Positions 45,714 to 60,100 of a stretch of DNA of 64,000 nucleotides are shown here, piece after piece. The stretch's first letter is position 1; each line of letters begins with the position of its first letter. The notes beneath the pieces were generated by a model. The model saw only the letters and a program-made list of their open reading frames with translations. It made no database searches and was not told where the DNA came from. The stretch is taken from the NCBI RefSeq assembly GCF_035582795.1, contig NC_134366.1, forward strand, positions 92,437,756 to 92,501,755, in the 5' to 3' direction. The position numbers and the translations under genes are program-made. The DNA comes from Mycteria americana. Its lineage: Eukaryota > Chordata > Aves > Ciconiiformes > Ciconiidae.

Positions 45714-48700
45714 CTACGTGGAAACACACAACAAATTTAAGCAAGCAGTAAAAACAAATCACACAGCAAGACCAGAAAGGTGGGCATGAAATTGAGTGCT
45801 GGATGTGATGAAGATACCTTCATGTTGCAAGAGCAGAATCATCCTGACTGACTAGTCTGGATTTGCTGTGATGTGTCCCTACACCAGAGGAAATAATAAA
45901 ATCCCCTGGAGTCAGTGAGGTTGGTTTGGGATTTTGAGCACCAGCAAAGCAACAGACCGATTTTGTCCATATCCCAAATGTTAAATGATGATCCCAGGTT
46001 TATCTAGGGACAGTCTATGATCTGTTACTGCAATATAAACCCAGTGACAATTTGAGAAAATGGTAGTACATGACAACCAACACAGCTTTTTGATCAGAGG
46101 CACTCTCATTGCTGACTGGCTGAGTTTGTAAACCAACATCAGAGACTCTTTCACCATCCAACCCCATTATAAAAAAGACAAACCCCACCCACCCTCCAAA
46201 AAGCATTTGGAGAACAGATGTGAATCCAGCCCCAAGCCTGCAATGTGGGAAGGATGCAAAACTATGGCAAGACTATGTGCTTGCAGAAGGGTGGAGACTG
46301 GGGTAACCTGAGGAGAATGGGGAGAGTCAGCAGGAGCCAACAGACTGGTAAGGGCATGGGAGGACATGGACAGATGCAGAAAAGGACTGTTTCAAGTGAG
46401 GAAGTACGGCCATAAATGGAGGTAACTAGACTAGAGGAGAAACGCCGGACCTTGCAAGGAAAGATAAAGAGCTAGATTAAAAGGAAAAACACGCTCACAG
46501 ACTTCCCCCATTTTTAACCTCCACTCTGTGCATGGTGGTGAATGAAAGCCTTTTTTTGGAAAGTGCTGTTTCTGCTGCAATGCAAACTGGCAGTCTCGGG
46601 CTCCTGAAGGGAAATTCTTATTTGTGCCAAGTTCAGCTGGGCACATTGCATTAGCATAGCTAGAAACAGCCGCAAGGAAGAAGGGAGGGTCTACCTGTTA
46701 GTGATCAAGGCTCAACAGTTTTAGCCGTAAAAGTCACTCAGACAAATTCTGCAGCTTATGCCTAAAGAGGTGCCCTCAGGCAGGGTTAAAAAGAGCTTTG
46801 TTGTATTGCTGAAACACTGGCCAACAGGGATGAAGGGACCCATGAAAAGCCAGAAAAGTTAGGATGACAACCTTAGAGCTCCATGTATGAGAAATGCTGC
46901 ACAAATGCTGTAGTCTGGAAGTAAAGAGCATGACAATGTGAGACCACCTCAAAAACGTGAATGACCCAAACCCCTACCACTTGATACAACAGGTTCTCAT
47001 TCAGAGGTTTAGAGGAAGGTATGAATATGCTTCAGTTCTTAAAAACAAAAAGGAAAAAAACCCCCTGAGATAACCCAGTGGGCTCACACAAATGCTGTAA
47101 GAAGCATGGGATATGGACTTGAAACAGTTTGCCACCTGCAGTTAGATTTCTACATTCATCATTTGAATTTGCAGCTGGATTTTTAATTTAGGCTTCAAAT
47201 TTATTTGAACAGATGTTAATTTTACCTTAGGCCTCACACAATGAAACAGACAAATTGTCCACAGGTTATGCAGAAGCTCTGGGACCTTGAAGCAAAGCAC
47301 TTTGTTCAACAAACAACATCTTCTTAACACTCAATGCTGCTATTTCCTCTTCGGACTGTGTGGCAGATCCGCCTATGTTACGGTGCAATCTTTGGAAATA
47401 AGTTTGCCTTCAAATAAGTACTACATACATGGTCAATAATGCAAAGTGATTTTTCTAAAGGGAAGCAGTACAATACTAATGGTGTAAAAATTTCACCTCT
47501 AATACGTTCTTTGGAGTAGGCGATGCAAAATGCACCACACGAGTCCCCATCCTTAAGCTGGGTTTCCACAGAAGAAGCTGGCACCTAGGCAGAGTTCTGC
47601 TGGACCTGATGTAGCTGTCGTTATTGCATTTGCCCGAGGAGGTTGCTGGATTAAGGAGTCAGTCTGGATATTTTACATGCTGACCAGAATTCAATTTTAA
47701 AATCTGGCTAAGTGAGAATGAAGGGTCCATGAGGCCAAGGAGAATGTTCTGTCTGCTGGGGATCCAAGAAGAAGGAACGCTTTAATGACCACAATTAGAA
47801 AGTGAATGGGTCAGAAGTCTCACAGCAGGGTTGGAGTGACATACATCTGTGTGATCACTGTTTTGAGAAGCTCAGCATCGCTTTTAGTTACTTTGGCTAC
47901 ACTGTAAAATATTTAATGGGAAGGATATTCAAAATGGTTTCACCAGAAAAAGAGTCCATGTTGATATAAACTGCCTGATTTTTAGGCAAAATGACAGGTT
48001 CCTGGGTCTGCAACAATTTTTCTGTCCTAAATAATAAAAAATGTAAAAACAGAGCTCTTGTAACAGGATTTTCCATAAAGTAAGTATAACTGATTTTTAA
48101 AAGGGAGGAGAAACTTCCAAACAGATTGAAAAAAATGTTGGCTAGCGTGTTAGATAATAACTTGCAGTCAAGCTCAACCAACTTCTAGAGATATCTCCGA
48201 CCTGCCCACAAAGTGATGCTGAGAGTGACAGAACTTACATTGTGGAAAACTCTCAAAGTTAATACAAACATCTGGTTTTGACATTAAAGATTTTGGTACA
48301 TTATTGCTGCCAAGTAACCATCCAAGGGGGAGAGGGATTCAACTAGATGTACAACTGTGAACTGGGTTTTAATTAACTAGCTACAAGTATGGCGTTATCC
48401 CCCAGCACATGTACCCAACTTCTTTTGCTCAGTATGACCAAACCAGTGAACCACTTCAGTCCTGAGAACTGCTCAAGCGAGTAGGTGCAAGCCTTGCCCT
48501 CCTAACTACAGACAGAAGGAGGGGAAAAAGGAATCCTGGTTCCAAAACATCCTCCAAAATTACCCACATCAGAACGAAAAAAGTGGACTCAAAACAAGAC
48601 CCCAGAGATCAATTATCCTCAATTCATATGCAGGCACATGCAGCAAAAGGAATGTCTGAACACAAACACCCTGACTTCTGAGCATGTTCAAAACCAGGAT

Positions 48701-50560
48701 TTTTCCCTCACCTGCTCCAAAAACAAAGGAAAACTTAGAAAAATGTGAAACTAAAATTACTTTGCTGTCCCGTTGATGAGACAAAATTCAAGGAAGACAG
48801 GTATTTTACTCGCCCTCTACATACTTCGGACCAAACTGATGAGTTCTTAGGGACAGACACCATCTTCTAGGTCTGAAAGTAACAGGCTTGAGGAAACCAC
48901 AAATGAAGACAGACCCCAAAAGAACCTGTTTCAAGACTTGCTATCATCTTTTCATTTTCCCTGCTTTTGAGAAAGTCACCTTTGGTCTATAGAATATCTA
49001 TCAGTAGGAGCTGTGGACCAAAGCATTTTCAGCCATCTACAAGCCCCCAAGTGCACTCAGGGTGTCAGCTAACAGACTGGTGTGCCAAGGCAGTTCACCC
49101 TCAGCTCAGCAATTCTACTTGTCCTGTCTCTCCAGGCCCAGGATACTTGAGCCACTCAACTCTCCATACCACCCTAGAGGATGTAGTAAGAAAAGCATAA
49201 ATATGCCAGCACACAGCCATCCTTCAAAGTGATATGTAGCTCTAGGTCTAAATCACACAGGCATATACATTTTCTTCTGGTGTTGGAGATGCTTCAACCT
49301 GAATATGTGGTTCGCAATCCAGAACTAATGTCAGTATGTACTGACAATAAGTAATTCACATGCAAGGTCATTGCGAATAGACTCCATGGGACAGGACTCC
49401 CATGGAGCCCCACAGAGACTCCTTATCATCTGGCGGTTTCAGAGAGCAATCACAAAAAGTGAATAATTCTGATTTGTTGCTATTTGTTTGGATGCCTTCC
49501 ATGACATTCTGCCATCCTAGGAAAATTAGGTGAAAGAGTTAGATAAATCAGTTAAAAAAAATAAAAGGCAGAAAAAAGAAAGCAAATCAGTGTACACCAG
49601 ATAGGCAGTCTTGGAAAAATCAGTTTATCTGGGTACCAGGGACTCAATAGCATTGCTTCCTATCCCCACTTCGTCCTGCTTATTGCCATTAGTACCTCTG
49701 CAATGGCAAACCTGGTCCGGCTGATTAATAACAACATTAGACTGATAACAAGTGAGATCACAAAATAAGTATTGAACATCAAATTCACTTCAGTGCTCTT
49801 CTTGGCTACAACTTTTCCATTAAGTGCCAACCTATTTGCAGAGAGGAAATTCTGTGTGGCTGACCTTGGGAAAAAACCTCTTGTTTCCCCAGAGCAGGTC
49901 TGAGGAAAATTGTCTAAAACATTTCTGCTGATCTAAACAGCTGCAGTGATACATTGTAACTGGGTGAAAGGAAAAGCAGAAAACCACTAAGCAAATATAT
50001 ACACTATTAAAAAAAAAATTCAAGCTAGTTCAGTCTTGTTAAAATAGCAATAGAAACAAGGGGACCTTGAAGTTTAGCTAGGGATGACAATTGATATTTA
50101 TACTGATACAAAAGGCTAGCACTGATTCTGAGCTCCTCCTCAAGTCACTTACCAGATTACAGATATATACATTATATATATATAAAATCTACATATAAAA
50201 TTATATATATAGGAAAAAGATAAATTTTGCTGAAGTAACTAGCCTTCACCATATGATTTAGCTCTGACTGCAACGTGGGCCTTTGTGCAAAAATCTATAA
50301 AAAGTACTTGTGCTATTTGAACGGGCCATCTCTGCTAGCTTGCCTTCATTGGAGGAGGCCCGGCCACTCAAGAGGTGCTGCTGGCATTTGGGGCACTGAG
50401 ATTCTGGCGGTGCCTGTCTCACCAGTACTGTGTTGGGAGACTGGCATTCCTACTTCGAAGACAACACAGAAAGAGAAAGTGGGCAGTTGTGGCTCCAGGG
50501 GTTTGACAAGCATGAGGCTTTTAGAATCAGAGGCATCCGTATTGAAATATTTCCTGTTAC
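45714..50560 (-). other. FBXL7: FBXL7 last intron (4.8 kb)
   Basis: The intron has donor GTAACA (50560 downward) and acceptor TAG at 45716-45714 on the - strand, joining a phase-1 glycine codon. It includes a TA-rich tract at about 50160-50213. No transposon, RNA gene or extra exon is recognised. Confidence 0.85.
50160..50213. repeat. TA-rich low-complexity tract
   Basis: Alternating TA runs separated by short A-rich spacers within the FBXL7 intron. Confidence 0.7.
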
Positions 50561-51172
50561 CTGACACATCCAGGTGTTCCAGGTTTGGGCACAGTGACAC
50601 GACATCAAAGACTGCCTCATTGGAGATGTTGTAACAGCCAGACACCTCCAGCCTCCTCAGTTCTGGACAGCACTGGGCAATGGTGTAGAGTCCTCTGTCT
50701 GTGAGCCGCCTGCAGCCACTAACAATTACTGTCTCCAACATGAGACATACGTTGGGTGTATCCTGACAAAGCCTCCGGGTCAGCACTTTAAGAGCTCTGT
50801 CTACATTGATTGTCTCGCCGGTCAGGCGAATAGTCCTCCAAAGTCGGGGGTCCCAGGCAAGGTTATACCAGCGGCGGCACACACGGGCACAGCGGCACAG
50901 CTGGTTGGTGGGCAGGAAGGAGAATATCTGGACCATGGAGTGGTCGGGCAGCCGGTCTATGTTGGCCTGTTCCTTCTGGTGCTTGGACGCCAGCCGGATG
51001 AGAGGATGAGTGAGACGGGTTGGAGGCGGCGAGTGGACCATGGCAACAGTTTCCCCAGTGACTGAGGATGAAGACGTCGACGACCCTCTGCCATTCTGGA
51101 AACCAGGGGAATTCGGTGGAAATATTAATGCTGGACTGGGTGTGCTGAGCGTCCGCATGCTCAGGTCGGAGT
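50561..51172 (-). CDS. FBXL7: FBXL7 coding exon with F-box and first leucine-rich repeats
   Basis: The exon is 612 bases, entered in phase 1 after TTCCAG and left after a single G before GTAACA. It encodes a serine/proline-rich linker (from DSDLSMRTLSTPSPAL), then the F-box at exon residues 72-117 (about 50820-50960), beginning IDRLPDHSMVQIFSFLP and continuing through RWYNLAWDPRLW. The F-box contacts SKP1. After it come the hinge (TINVDRALKVL) and the first leucine-rich repeats (VSGCRRLTDRGLYTI, VSGCYNISNEAVFDV), ending LDVS plus the split glycine. The missing N-terminus, about 40 residues in mammals, is in exons right of the window. The frame is intact. Confidence 0.97.
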
Positions 51173-54100
51173 CTGGAAGACAAAACACACAATTTCAGTA
51201 AGTGGTGGGTGAATGCAGAGCTCTCGCTCTCCCCACAGCACAGCACCCCACTAGCCCATTTGTTAATGGAGCATGATGGGCTTCGGGGTTTGTTGGGGGT
51301 TAAGCACTCATTTTTACCAGTGAGAGTGCGGAAACACATATTTCAAAATCTATCTTAAAGTATACTCTGAAAACACTATTCACCTTAGTGTTGGGTACAC
51401 AATAGAGATGCACCCCTAGCTGTGCTGTCAAAGCCATGCTAGCAAAGGAGGGGCTGCAGGTCTGAGCCCTGTAATGAAGAGGAGACATCAGTGGAAGTCC
51501 AGGGACTTTAATTCTTTGTATTCACAACTAAACACTGCAAGAAATGAGTACATTTGAATCACAGGCTTTTTTGACAGAGAATAAGTGCCCATAACCTTGG
51601 CAATACCTAGGCAGCTGTGAGCTGTTAGGAGAGGAATACTGTGGTCCTTCGCCTCTCAGCTCCTTCAGCCATCCAGTGGGAGGCCAAAGAGCAGCTCACA
51701 AGGCAAATGCTACTTCCTTCACCAGACCTGGGCAGATGGGGAAAGCACAACCCCGTACACTTATTTTCACTGTGTCATTAAATAAGTTCATTTTTCATTC
51801 ATGCAAACTCGGACTCAGCAGTTCAACCGAGAGTGCAGTGACTAGTTCTTGAACCGGTTGGCTGTGCCTCTTCATGTGCGTGCAGAAAGCACTCCTTTCC
51901 AATGGACTGAAGTGAACTTCAGTTGGATTTGAAAAAATAAGCCCAGAAAAGTAAGTGGCAAAGAAACAGCATGACTGGAAACTTGTTACAGAGCTGTTGC
52001 ACAACATTTACACGCTCTTTTTGCTAGGGCTAATTGTCACACTGGAAGCAGTCAACCCAAAAAACCCCATGCAAAACAATTTGCTACTTCTTTACCTTCT
52101 TTATTTCACTTCACTGGCAAAAGCAGGCACAGAAATAAGGGGCCTCTGCTACTAAGAAAGGTTGCCTTTGCTGTAAGATTATTTCAACCGTTTTCCCTCT
52201 GTGCTGACATTGCTGCCTACAAGTCACTCCCACTCCTGCTCCCAGCTCTCCAAGCAAAGCAAGTAAAAGACTGGAAGACAACTAGGATATTATTTTGATA
52301 GTCAAGCAAATGCCATGGGCAATACATTTAGAGAACCTGAGATATTTCAGCAGTATGTTACACAAGATGCAACCAGTGTACAAGAAAGGAATGCTGCTGC
52401 TGAACACACTCCTTCCATCTCCGACTTCTCAGTACTGATCTCAACAGAAATTCTTTATGAAGGAAAGCACCATCCAGAGATGAATACAGGAACCACAGTT
52501 TAGTGCCCAGTAGCACAACAAATATCATGAATGGAGTAAGAACAGTGGTTTTAGAGCACCAAGCTTTCCTCCATGTCACATCTTCTGCTATCCCTTCAGT
52601 GTTCAGACATTTCAGGGAAGCGTGCAAAGCCATCTCCTTAAGTAACATCAACTCTACAGCTCTGTGACTGACAGCACAGATATGGGCTAAGCAGGGTACA
52701 GCTAGAAATGCATTCAACAAACCTGCCCAAATCTGGGTTTAGGTAGAGTTTTTAAAGTACATTTTAGATGAACTTGATCAGTGTATTACACATGAATTTG
52801 CCCATCAAGCTTTTCCTTAGGCCACCGCAGGCATGCTCTGATCTCACTAGCTGCAACAGTAGCAACCACAGGCCTGCATTTTCACAGCGTGTCTGCAAGG
52901 GAGAAAGGCACAACTATTTGGCTGAAGAACCCAAGACACGAAGTCCAGCAGCTTGCCCGAGATCACCTAGTTCAGTTGCAGAGAGATCAAAATCATCATC
53001 TCACACTGTGAAGGAAAAACCTATGCTACCCAGCTACTTCTCTCTTCCTCTTCTGTATCTTGTTTTACTTAGACAGAAACTCAGTATTTCAGCAAGTGAC
53101 AGGAAAAACATTTCCTTCAAGGCTTCTGAGTCTATGCTCTGGTTACGTGGACCTAACCCAGGGATTTGTGTATTTTTGAGCAAGAACCATATCTTAACGC
53201 AGAGTGGGTTTTGCAGACACTCTGCTCCCCTTTGAGACCTCCTAATACCCCCCTGGCAGCTATTGCAAATAACTGCATTGAGGAGTGTTATTTGGAAAGC
53301 GTCTGGTATACTCCGGTATTTTAAAAATGAGATTTACAGCTGGAGAGAAAAAAAACAAAACACCAGCAGCAGCCAGGCTCCTGCAGACAAGCACTGACTC
53401 CACAGACCACTTAGGCAACAGTCCCTTAGATTAATTTTTGCAAGGACTTACCATATGTCTGACCTCCCTCACATTACCACCAAAACCAATGACAGTGCCT
53501 GAAGTTAAACATGTGCAGAAGATGTGGCAGACTTGGAACCTTTACTTTTTGCTCTTTTCTTGAGATTTTAACAAGGATGCTTCTAATATAAAAGAATATA
53601 CATTTTTTCAAGTGCTGGATGTATCTTCCACTACCACATATATTTGGTATTGTGAATTCCTCTCCTTTCCTTTTACTTTTTTATTTGCTTTGGGATTTTT
53701 GTTTGTTTGGTTGTTGTTTGTTTGTTTTTTACACAAACCAGCACAAAAAGGGAAAACAAAATGATATAAATAAAACCCACAGAACAAACACTTGTTTCTA
53801 CACTGCAAAATAGATGGAACTAAAATCAAAAGCAAAAAGTTTCATTTTTTAACATCTGCTATAAACAATTTCTAGTACTGTGGGAACGATTACCTCCTGT
53901 AAGACAGTCTCCCAGCATATTTTGAAAACATACATTTTTAGTCTGTTATTGTTGAAAACACCTAAAAATCTCTGCAGGGTTACATTCTCCCCTACTCTCC
54001 ATTCCTACTTAAGTATAAAAAAGCATTTAATACTCCATGATTCTCCCTCCCTCCCCTGGTGATCAAAGCACCAAGCTAATACAGCTAATCTCCACTCCTT

Positions 54101-57100
54101 TTGGATCAAAAGCAGCATTCCTTCATCACTCCTGAGCACACTGTGAATAATCAATACCTTAGACATTCTGGGTGTGTAATGAATTACCAAAATGTGGTTT
54201 TTAACTTAGACCTAGAGTTAAAAAAAGTTTGACCTTCTGTTTTATGAGTATGCTCCGTGCTCGCTTCGTGCTCTCTTAATTCTCTCATTAGTATAGCAGT
54301 TCCAGATGTGCATCCTGTATTTCCTTTACCTTCAATCCTGAAGGTGCATCATGTGAAACTTGCTCCCTCCACCTTCAGGGCACAGACTTCTAGACAGACA
54401 CATACACGTACATTCGCACGCACCCCGTCTCTGCACCCCAAAGTATTTTGGAAAAAGCCCGTAGTGTTGTCATTATGTTTAAACAAGAGAGTCGAGAGAG
54501 CATTACTGGTCTGCTGAGCCCGTAATGCAATATGCTCTCAGACGGGAATTTTGCTGGTAGCTCAGCTGAACTCTGTACAGAGGTATTCCCGCTTCTGTTC
54601 GTTGTACACCCCTAAGGGGGCAAGAGAAAAATAGCAGGTGAGTCCAGGAGCTTTTTGCCAGTAAAAACTTGGAAACCTTTTTGCTAGCATTTAAAGCTTC
54701 AGCAAAACACTTGGTCTACTGTACATTTTCCAGGCTTTTCAAGTATTCTTGGGAGGGGCTTCCTATAGCACTATCTGAACTGCTAAGGGTTTCCTTCCAG
54801 TTTTGTTCTTCACCATTTAGTGAGTGCTAGCTAACCGGCTGAGTCAGTCTGAGACAGGGCAACTTAATGACACTGTGACATTAATAAACACAACCCTGCA
54901 AGAGCAAATGAAGTTACTGATTGCACTTCTCAACACACATCTTTCCATACACATGCCCTATACAAGCATTTCTTTTCCTGAAAAAAACAATTGTTTACAA
55001 GCCTGAAATGCAGCTTTACATTTTGGTGATCTTAGATAGTAAAAAACAAATTACAAAGCAGCCCTGTGCTTCCCTCCCTACAACCTCTTTTGCCCCTCTT
55101 CCTCCCCAGTTACCAATCTTCTGTGTAAGATGCTTTTTATTAAAGCTTTGCTCGGGCTCTGAAAATTGTTTGTTGATGTAAGAGAAAATTTCTTAACAAT
55201 CTTTAAAGAAATCTCAAAAGATACGTGCCAGAAACAGAACTATAAAAGCTGACACAGAGGGAGAAAATGCACTGGAGGGAGTTTTCTTATTCCATTAGGA
55301 ATCTGGTTTATTTCAAAGGATTTTTTTTCCCCCCCAGTTTGTCTCCCAATTAATAGATACATCTGGGGAAAAGAGCCTTTAAATATATATGATTTAAACC
55401 GAGATCTAGTCTCTGTTCCTTCTGGCATTTACAACAATATGCAGTCTCCGATTTCAGAACCAGAGAGAGAAAACAATGGTGTATTTTCATTAGTCCAGCG
55501 ATGCACACTAACATGGGACACTTGATGTCTGGACCCCAGCACGGACCTTTTAAGATTGAGCCATTTTCCATGCTTAAAGCGTGACTCCATTCAACTGCAC
55601 CTTCTGCTATGGTATTGCGGGTGTGCCTTTTCTAAAGTGAATCCTATACCGAGCTCCTCAAGTTAACAAAATTAAAATGAAAAATTTGGTAAATATCAAT
55701 CAAACTTCAGATTCTTATCTGACAACTGAAAAGGATCCTTCATGTTGATCTGTTGTCACAACCGAGGTTTTTAGCAAAACTAAGGCAAGAATTAAACCAA
55801 ACTATGTTCAGGCTCTGAAAAGTCAGTATAGCTGAGAAAAAAAAAAAAGCAATTGGCATTTTTGTCAAAATGCTAGATGCAAAATAACATGCAAGAAGCA
55901 TTTACACACAGTACAGAAATGTCACCTACTTAGCATCTCTTCAATAACGGTGTTGCATAGGTATTACATATTTTACGAAGTGCAACGTGGGTATAGACTT
56001 CACATTTTTACTACGATACCATCAACTTCGTGCATGCCAAGGAAGTACTCCTTCTACAGAGACTGGGAAAAGTGGGAGCTTAATGGTTGTAGGAGCTACA
56101 GTCTACGGTGCAAAGGGGAACAGAAGCAGCTGACAGGCTTCTACAGGGGGAACGTTGTGGGCTGATTCAAGGAGAGACTTGTGAATTTGACAGACAGATG
56201 TCAAATATGGCTGTGTGCCCTTAGAGGATATTAGGAAAAGGAGTTAGCTACGACAGCAGGCTACAACGGGGCCATTTGCTTTCTAAGGCCCTGGGCATGG
56301 ACAAAGTCCCAGAAAAAGTGATACCTACGAAAGAGTGTCTTCCGCATCGCAAACATCCTCAGGAATTTCTCTCAGGCTAAGTCACCCTACCGACCCCAGT
56401 TCCTCCTAGCTTCAGGAGGCTGGGAGGAATCAGGGGGCCCGTGATAGCGAAGAGGCAGCTGGAACAAAATTCACCGTGCAAACTTGCGTGGGGCTGCAGT
56501 GGTCAAGTATGCCAGAGGGAAAGGCATGCTCAGTGGAGATACCTATGTGATTTTGCAACCTTTTACAATCAAGAACGTACAGAATGAGAAACAGAGTTGG
56601 ATGAGCTCTCTCGTCTCTCTCAAAGTACACCAAGTACACTTAAACCATCTCCGATGTGCATGTCTGCCCTGTTCTTAATTTCCAGGGACAGCTATTACTC
56701 AGCTCACTGACGTGCCTGTTCCAATGTTGTCACCATATCAAGTTTCTAAGTTTTTCCTCTTACCCAACTCATACAAGAAACTGTTTCTTGCCCCTCTCCT
56801 AGTGATTGAGAAGAATGAGAGGTCTCCACTCTTCCTGCAAGGATTTCTCACATGCATTTGCTCAAACTTCAGCCCTTTCTTCCTAGTCACATTACCAATA
56901 TTTGCAGTTTCTCCTTTAGATCTTCTCCAATCTGTGTGTATTTCTCCAAAAGCACAATGCTCCAAACTGAGCACTGCACGCTACCGCACCTCACCAGCAG
57001 CAGCTAAAGTGGAGTCCTTCCCACCTATATTTCATGGAAACTACATTGTCAAGCTTCCAGATTTCAACAGTCTCAGAAGGATGATGCATTCAGTATGTGA

Positions 57101-60100
57101 TTCGACATACTGTCCAGATTCCCATGTGCCATACAGCTGCCTGGCCATTTATTTTCTTCACCCATGTTTATATAATCTATTCATCTTCCCCACACCTGTC
57201 TCCTTAGAGAGTGGTATGTTTTCTCTCTCCTTAATCTTCTATTTCTTCAAGAGCATTTTGAGTACTGAGAAACCTTCTCAAATTGTGCTCATTTTCAGTT
57301 TTCCAAATATACTGCAGGTCCAGTGTCATAAATAAATTTTAGTCCATTCCTCTGTATATTGGTAGTTTTGTGTCTCAATTAAATTCAAACAGATGGCTTC
57401 TGCAGAGGGATGGAAAAATTCAGCAACCTAGTAACAAATACTGTAGGGTATAGCAGGGCAGATCCCTAAAGGGTCCTCCTTGAAACATCATCACAGTTGA
57501 CAAATACTTTGTGATAACTATGCAATATACCACACCCTTCAGTGGCCACCTTATGATGATTTCATTTAGTCTGTACTTCACTGGCTTGTTTCCAACACAG
57601 ACATGCAAAAGTCTAAATAAACCTAAGAGAGATTACAGCTACTGTTTCCCTCTCAATAGACAATTTATTCTTACCAACACAGAAAATTAGATTGAAAACT
57701 TAAGAAGAGTAAGGTCAAGGGAACAAAAACACTTTGGCAAAGATGAAAACTTATTTCTTATCCTGTGAGATCTTGTAGGTTGTGCAACTCTCTTTTTAAG
57801 AGCAAAGACCTGTGACAAAGCTCGATTTTTTCAGTGTAAGAATGAGCAGCCTCGGAGCTCATGAAGTAATCGCATCCACATGCTCCTGGAAGGAACAGTT
57901 CCACAGAACTTAAAATAACCTTTTATAGTTTTTAAAAACCTCCCATAGAATGTAATAAGAAACTGTACCTATTCTACAAGACTAGAGACTTTGTTACAAG
58001 ACCATGTGGAAGAGGGATATGTTAACTTAAATTTGAAGCCATTTCATAGTAGTTTCTGTGTGACATTTTACACCTTGGATTATACTGGTGTAACTTCCCT
58101 GTGATGTTGAGCTCCAGTTTTCTTCAGTCTATAAACTCCTCCACATACATTTGGAGACCTGATCTTGCATTCCTGGCATAGTCACACTAGATGCTTAAAG
58201 TCAAACAGCACTGCAAGTGAAGCAATCCTTATAGTTTTATTAAGCAAATAATTCTTCCTTACAATGTATTTGTCAAAAGCTGGAACTAATTTCCCCCCTA
58301 CTGACTTTGTCCCCTGCCACTTGGCAAGAATTAATTTTATCCCCATATTTTTGAACAGAGCTAAAAATACAAAGACTGCGGGGAAAAAAAGAAAAAAGTA
58401 ATCAATCTATTAATTTATGAAGTCAGAGCATCTTAATTTTGCCTTCAGTACCACTGATGATACTAGCACACCAGTTCTGAGGAAAGGGTTTGTCAGTGCA
58501 TCATTGCTGGGAAATTACATAGAGATAGACGGGATGGTGCATTTTTTCCACATTCAATAAATATCTAACCCCAAAATGAATTCCATACATGCTTAAGTAC
58601 AAGCTCTTCTTAAACCCCTTCAGGTCAGATGCTCTCCCAACTCCTTGTGGTATGCCAGGGAGCTCCTCCAGCTGAGCTAGTTTATGTCTACATTAGCAGC
58701 CCAGAAAGAGGAGCTCTGCGGAGCAAAACTGTCACTGCTGAGAACCCAACATCTGCAGGCCTGGGAAGTGGGTGTTAGCTTTCAGACAACATCTAATTTC
58801 ATCCCCAAACCTGAATGCTCACTAGGGGTTGCCTCTGGTGCTTTAGGTGTCCTGCCAGAACATATTTTTTGCTTTAGTTTCACCTGAAAGTAATTGGGTT
58901 CATACACCTTGTGGTGGTAACTAAAGCATGGTAAGGAGAGACTAAGGGGAGAGTAATTTCAAAAGTGAGCTTCAGACCTGAACAAAAATGCTAGTGTAGA
59001 TTAATCCACTGGCCAGTGAAGAATCCCCCGTCCACCTCCTCCAAACCCTGAGTTACCACCTCCCAGCCTAACCCGTACCATGTAGAGAAGAGGCATCCTG
59101 TGCCCTGCTAGGTTCTCAAGACTGGATTATCAATGGACTGGACACATTGCATTTCATTGTCCTCCATTTTCAGGATTACCAGACCTATGGGGATCCAGTC
59201 CTTTGCTGTTCAATGCATTGCTTTGAAATGTGCAAACCAATTGTGGTTAAAATGAAAATAAGCATTTACAAGATGCTTATATATAAGCTTCTTCTATATG
59301 CTTCTATATAAAGGTTTAAGATAAGTAAGACAGCAAAAAGATAGCAAGTTTCCTTAATTTCAAAGTCATGCTAAAAAGCCTGCCATCCTTTCTCTCTCTC
59401 CACCTGACAAGCTGTTACCAAGTCTTAATTAACCCAGGAACTCCATCTTGGTGAATATAAAAAACCGTCCCAATTCATCCAGAGAACGACTTGGTTCAGT
59501 GAAACGGGCTTACAACTATGTTCTGCCTTTTCTTTGTGCTACTCTGACATACTCCAAGGTCAAAATTTTGTCACATAAAACACTTTCCTCCCCGACTAGG
59601 CAACATTTACATTTCCGTGTTCCACTTTTTTATATATTGATCTTCATTTTTCATTTAAAACCTACTTTACATAGATACAGATAAGATGAGTGCACATTGC
59701 ATAATACTGGCTCTCAAGCTATATGTATGTGGCCAGAACCAGTTGCTTAGCGTGACACTGAAGTGGGGCAAACAGATCCTACTCTGTGTTTGAATGATAT
59801 GCTGCTATGAAGTTTGTGTTGATGCAAATGTATCTTTGCAATTTATATAGAAAATGGGAACAAATAGCTAATGGCTCCCAACTTCAAAATGCAGAAATCC
59901 AGGTAGCTGCTGCAGTCAGGTGCAGCTGTTCCACTATTTCACCTCTGAAAAATGGAAGAATTTGGAATAAAAGATGTGTCAGTTTACATTATTATAGAAC
60001 TTCAAGATAAGTTGCTGGACATAAATTTATAGGAGGGAAACATTTTTAAAATCCCCAGTTGTTCACATGGATCAAAACCAAGAGGACGTACAGAACTCTG

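Noticed and set aside
56712..57335. 207-codon plus-strand open frame, the longest in the FBXL7 intron
   Set aside because: The peptide is rich in S, F, L and P as expected from pyrimidine-rich DNA and has no recognisable domain. Part of the DNA (about 56930-57030) vaguely resembles an old bird repeat. A protein search and conservation test would decide; I see no reason to call a gene.
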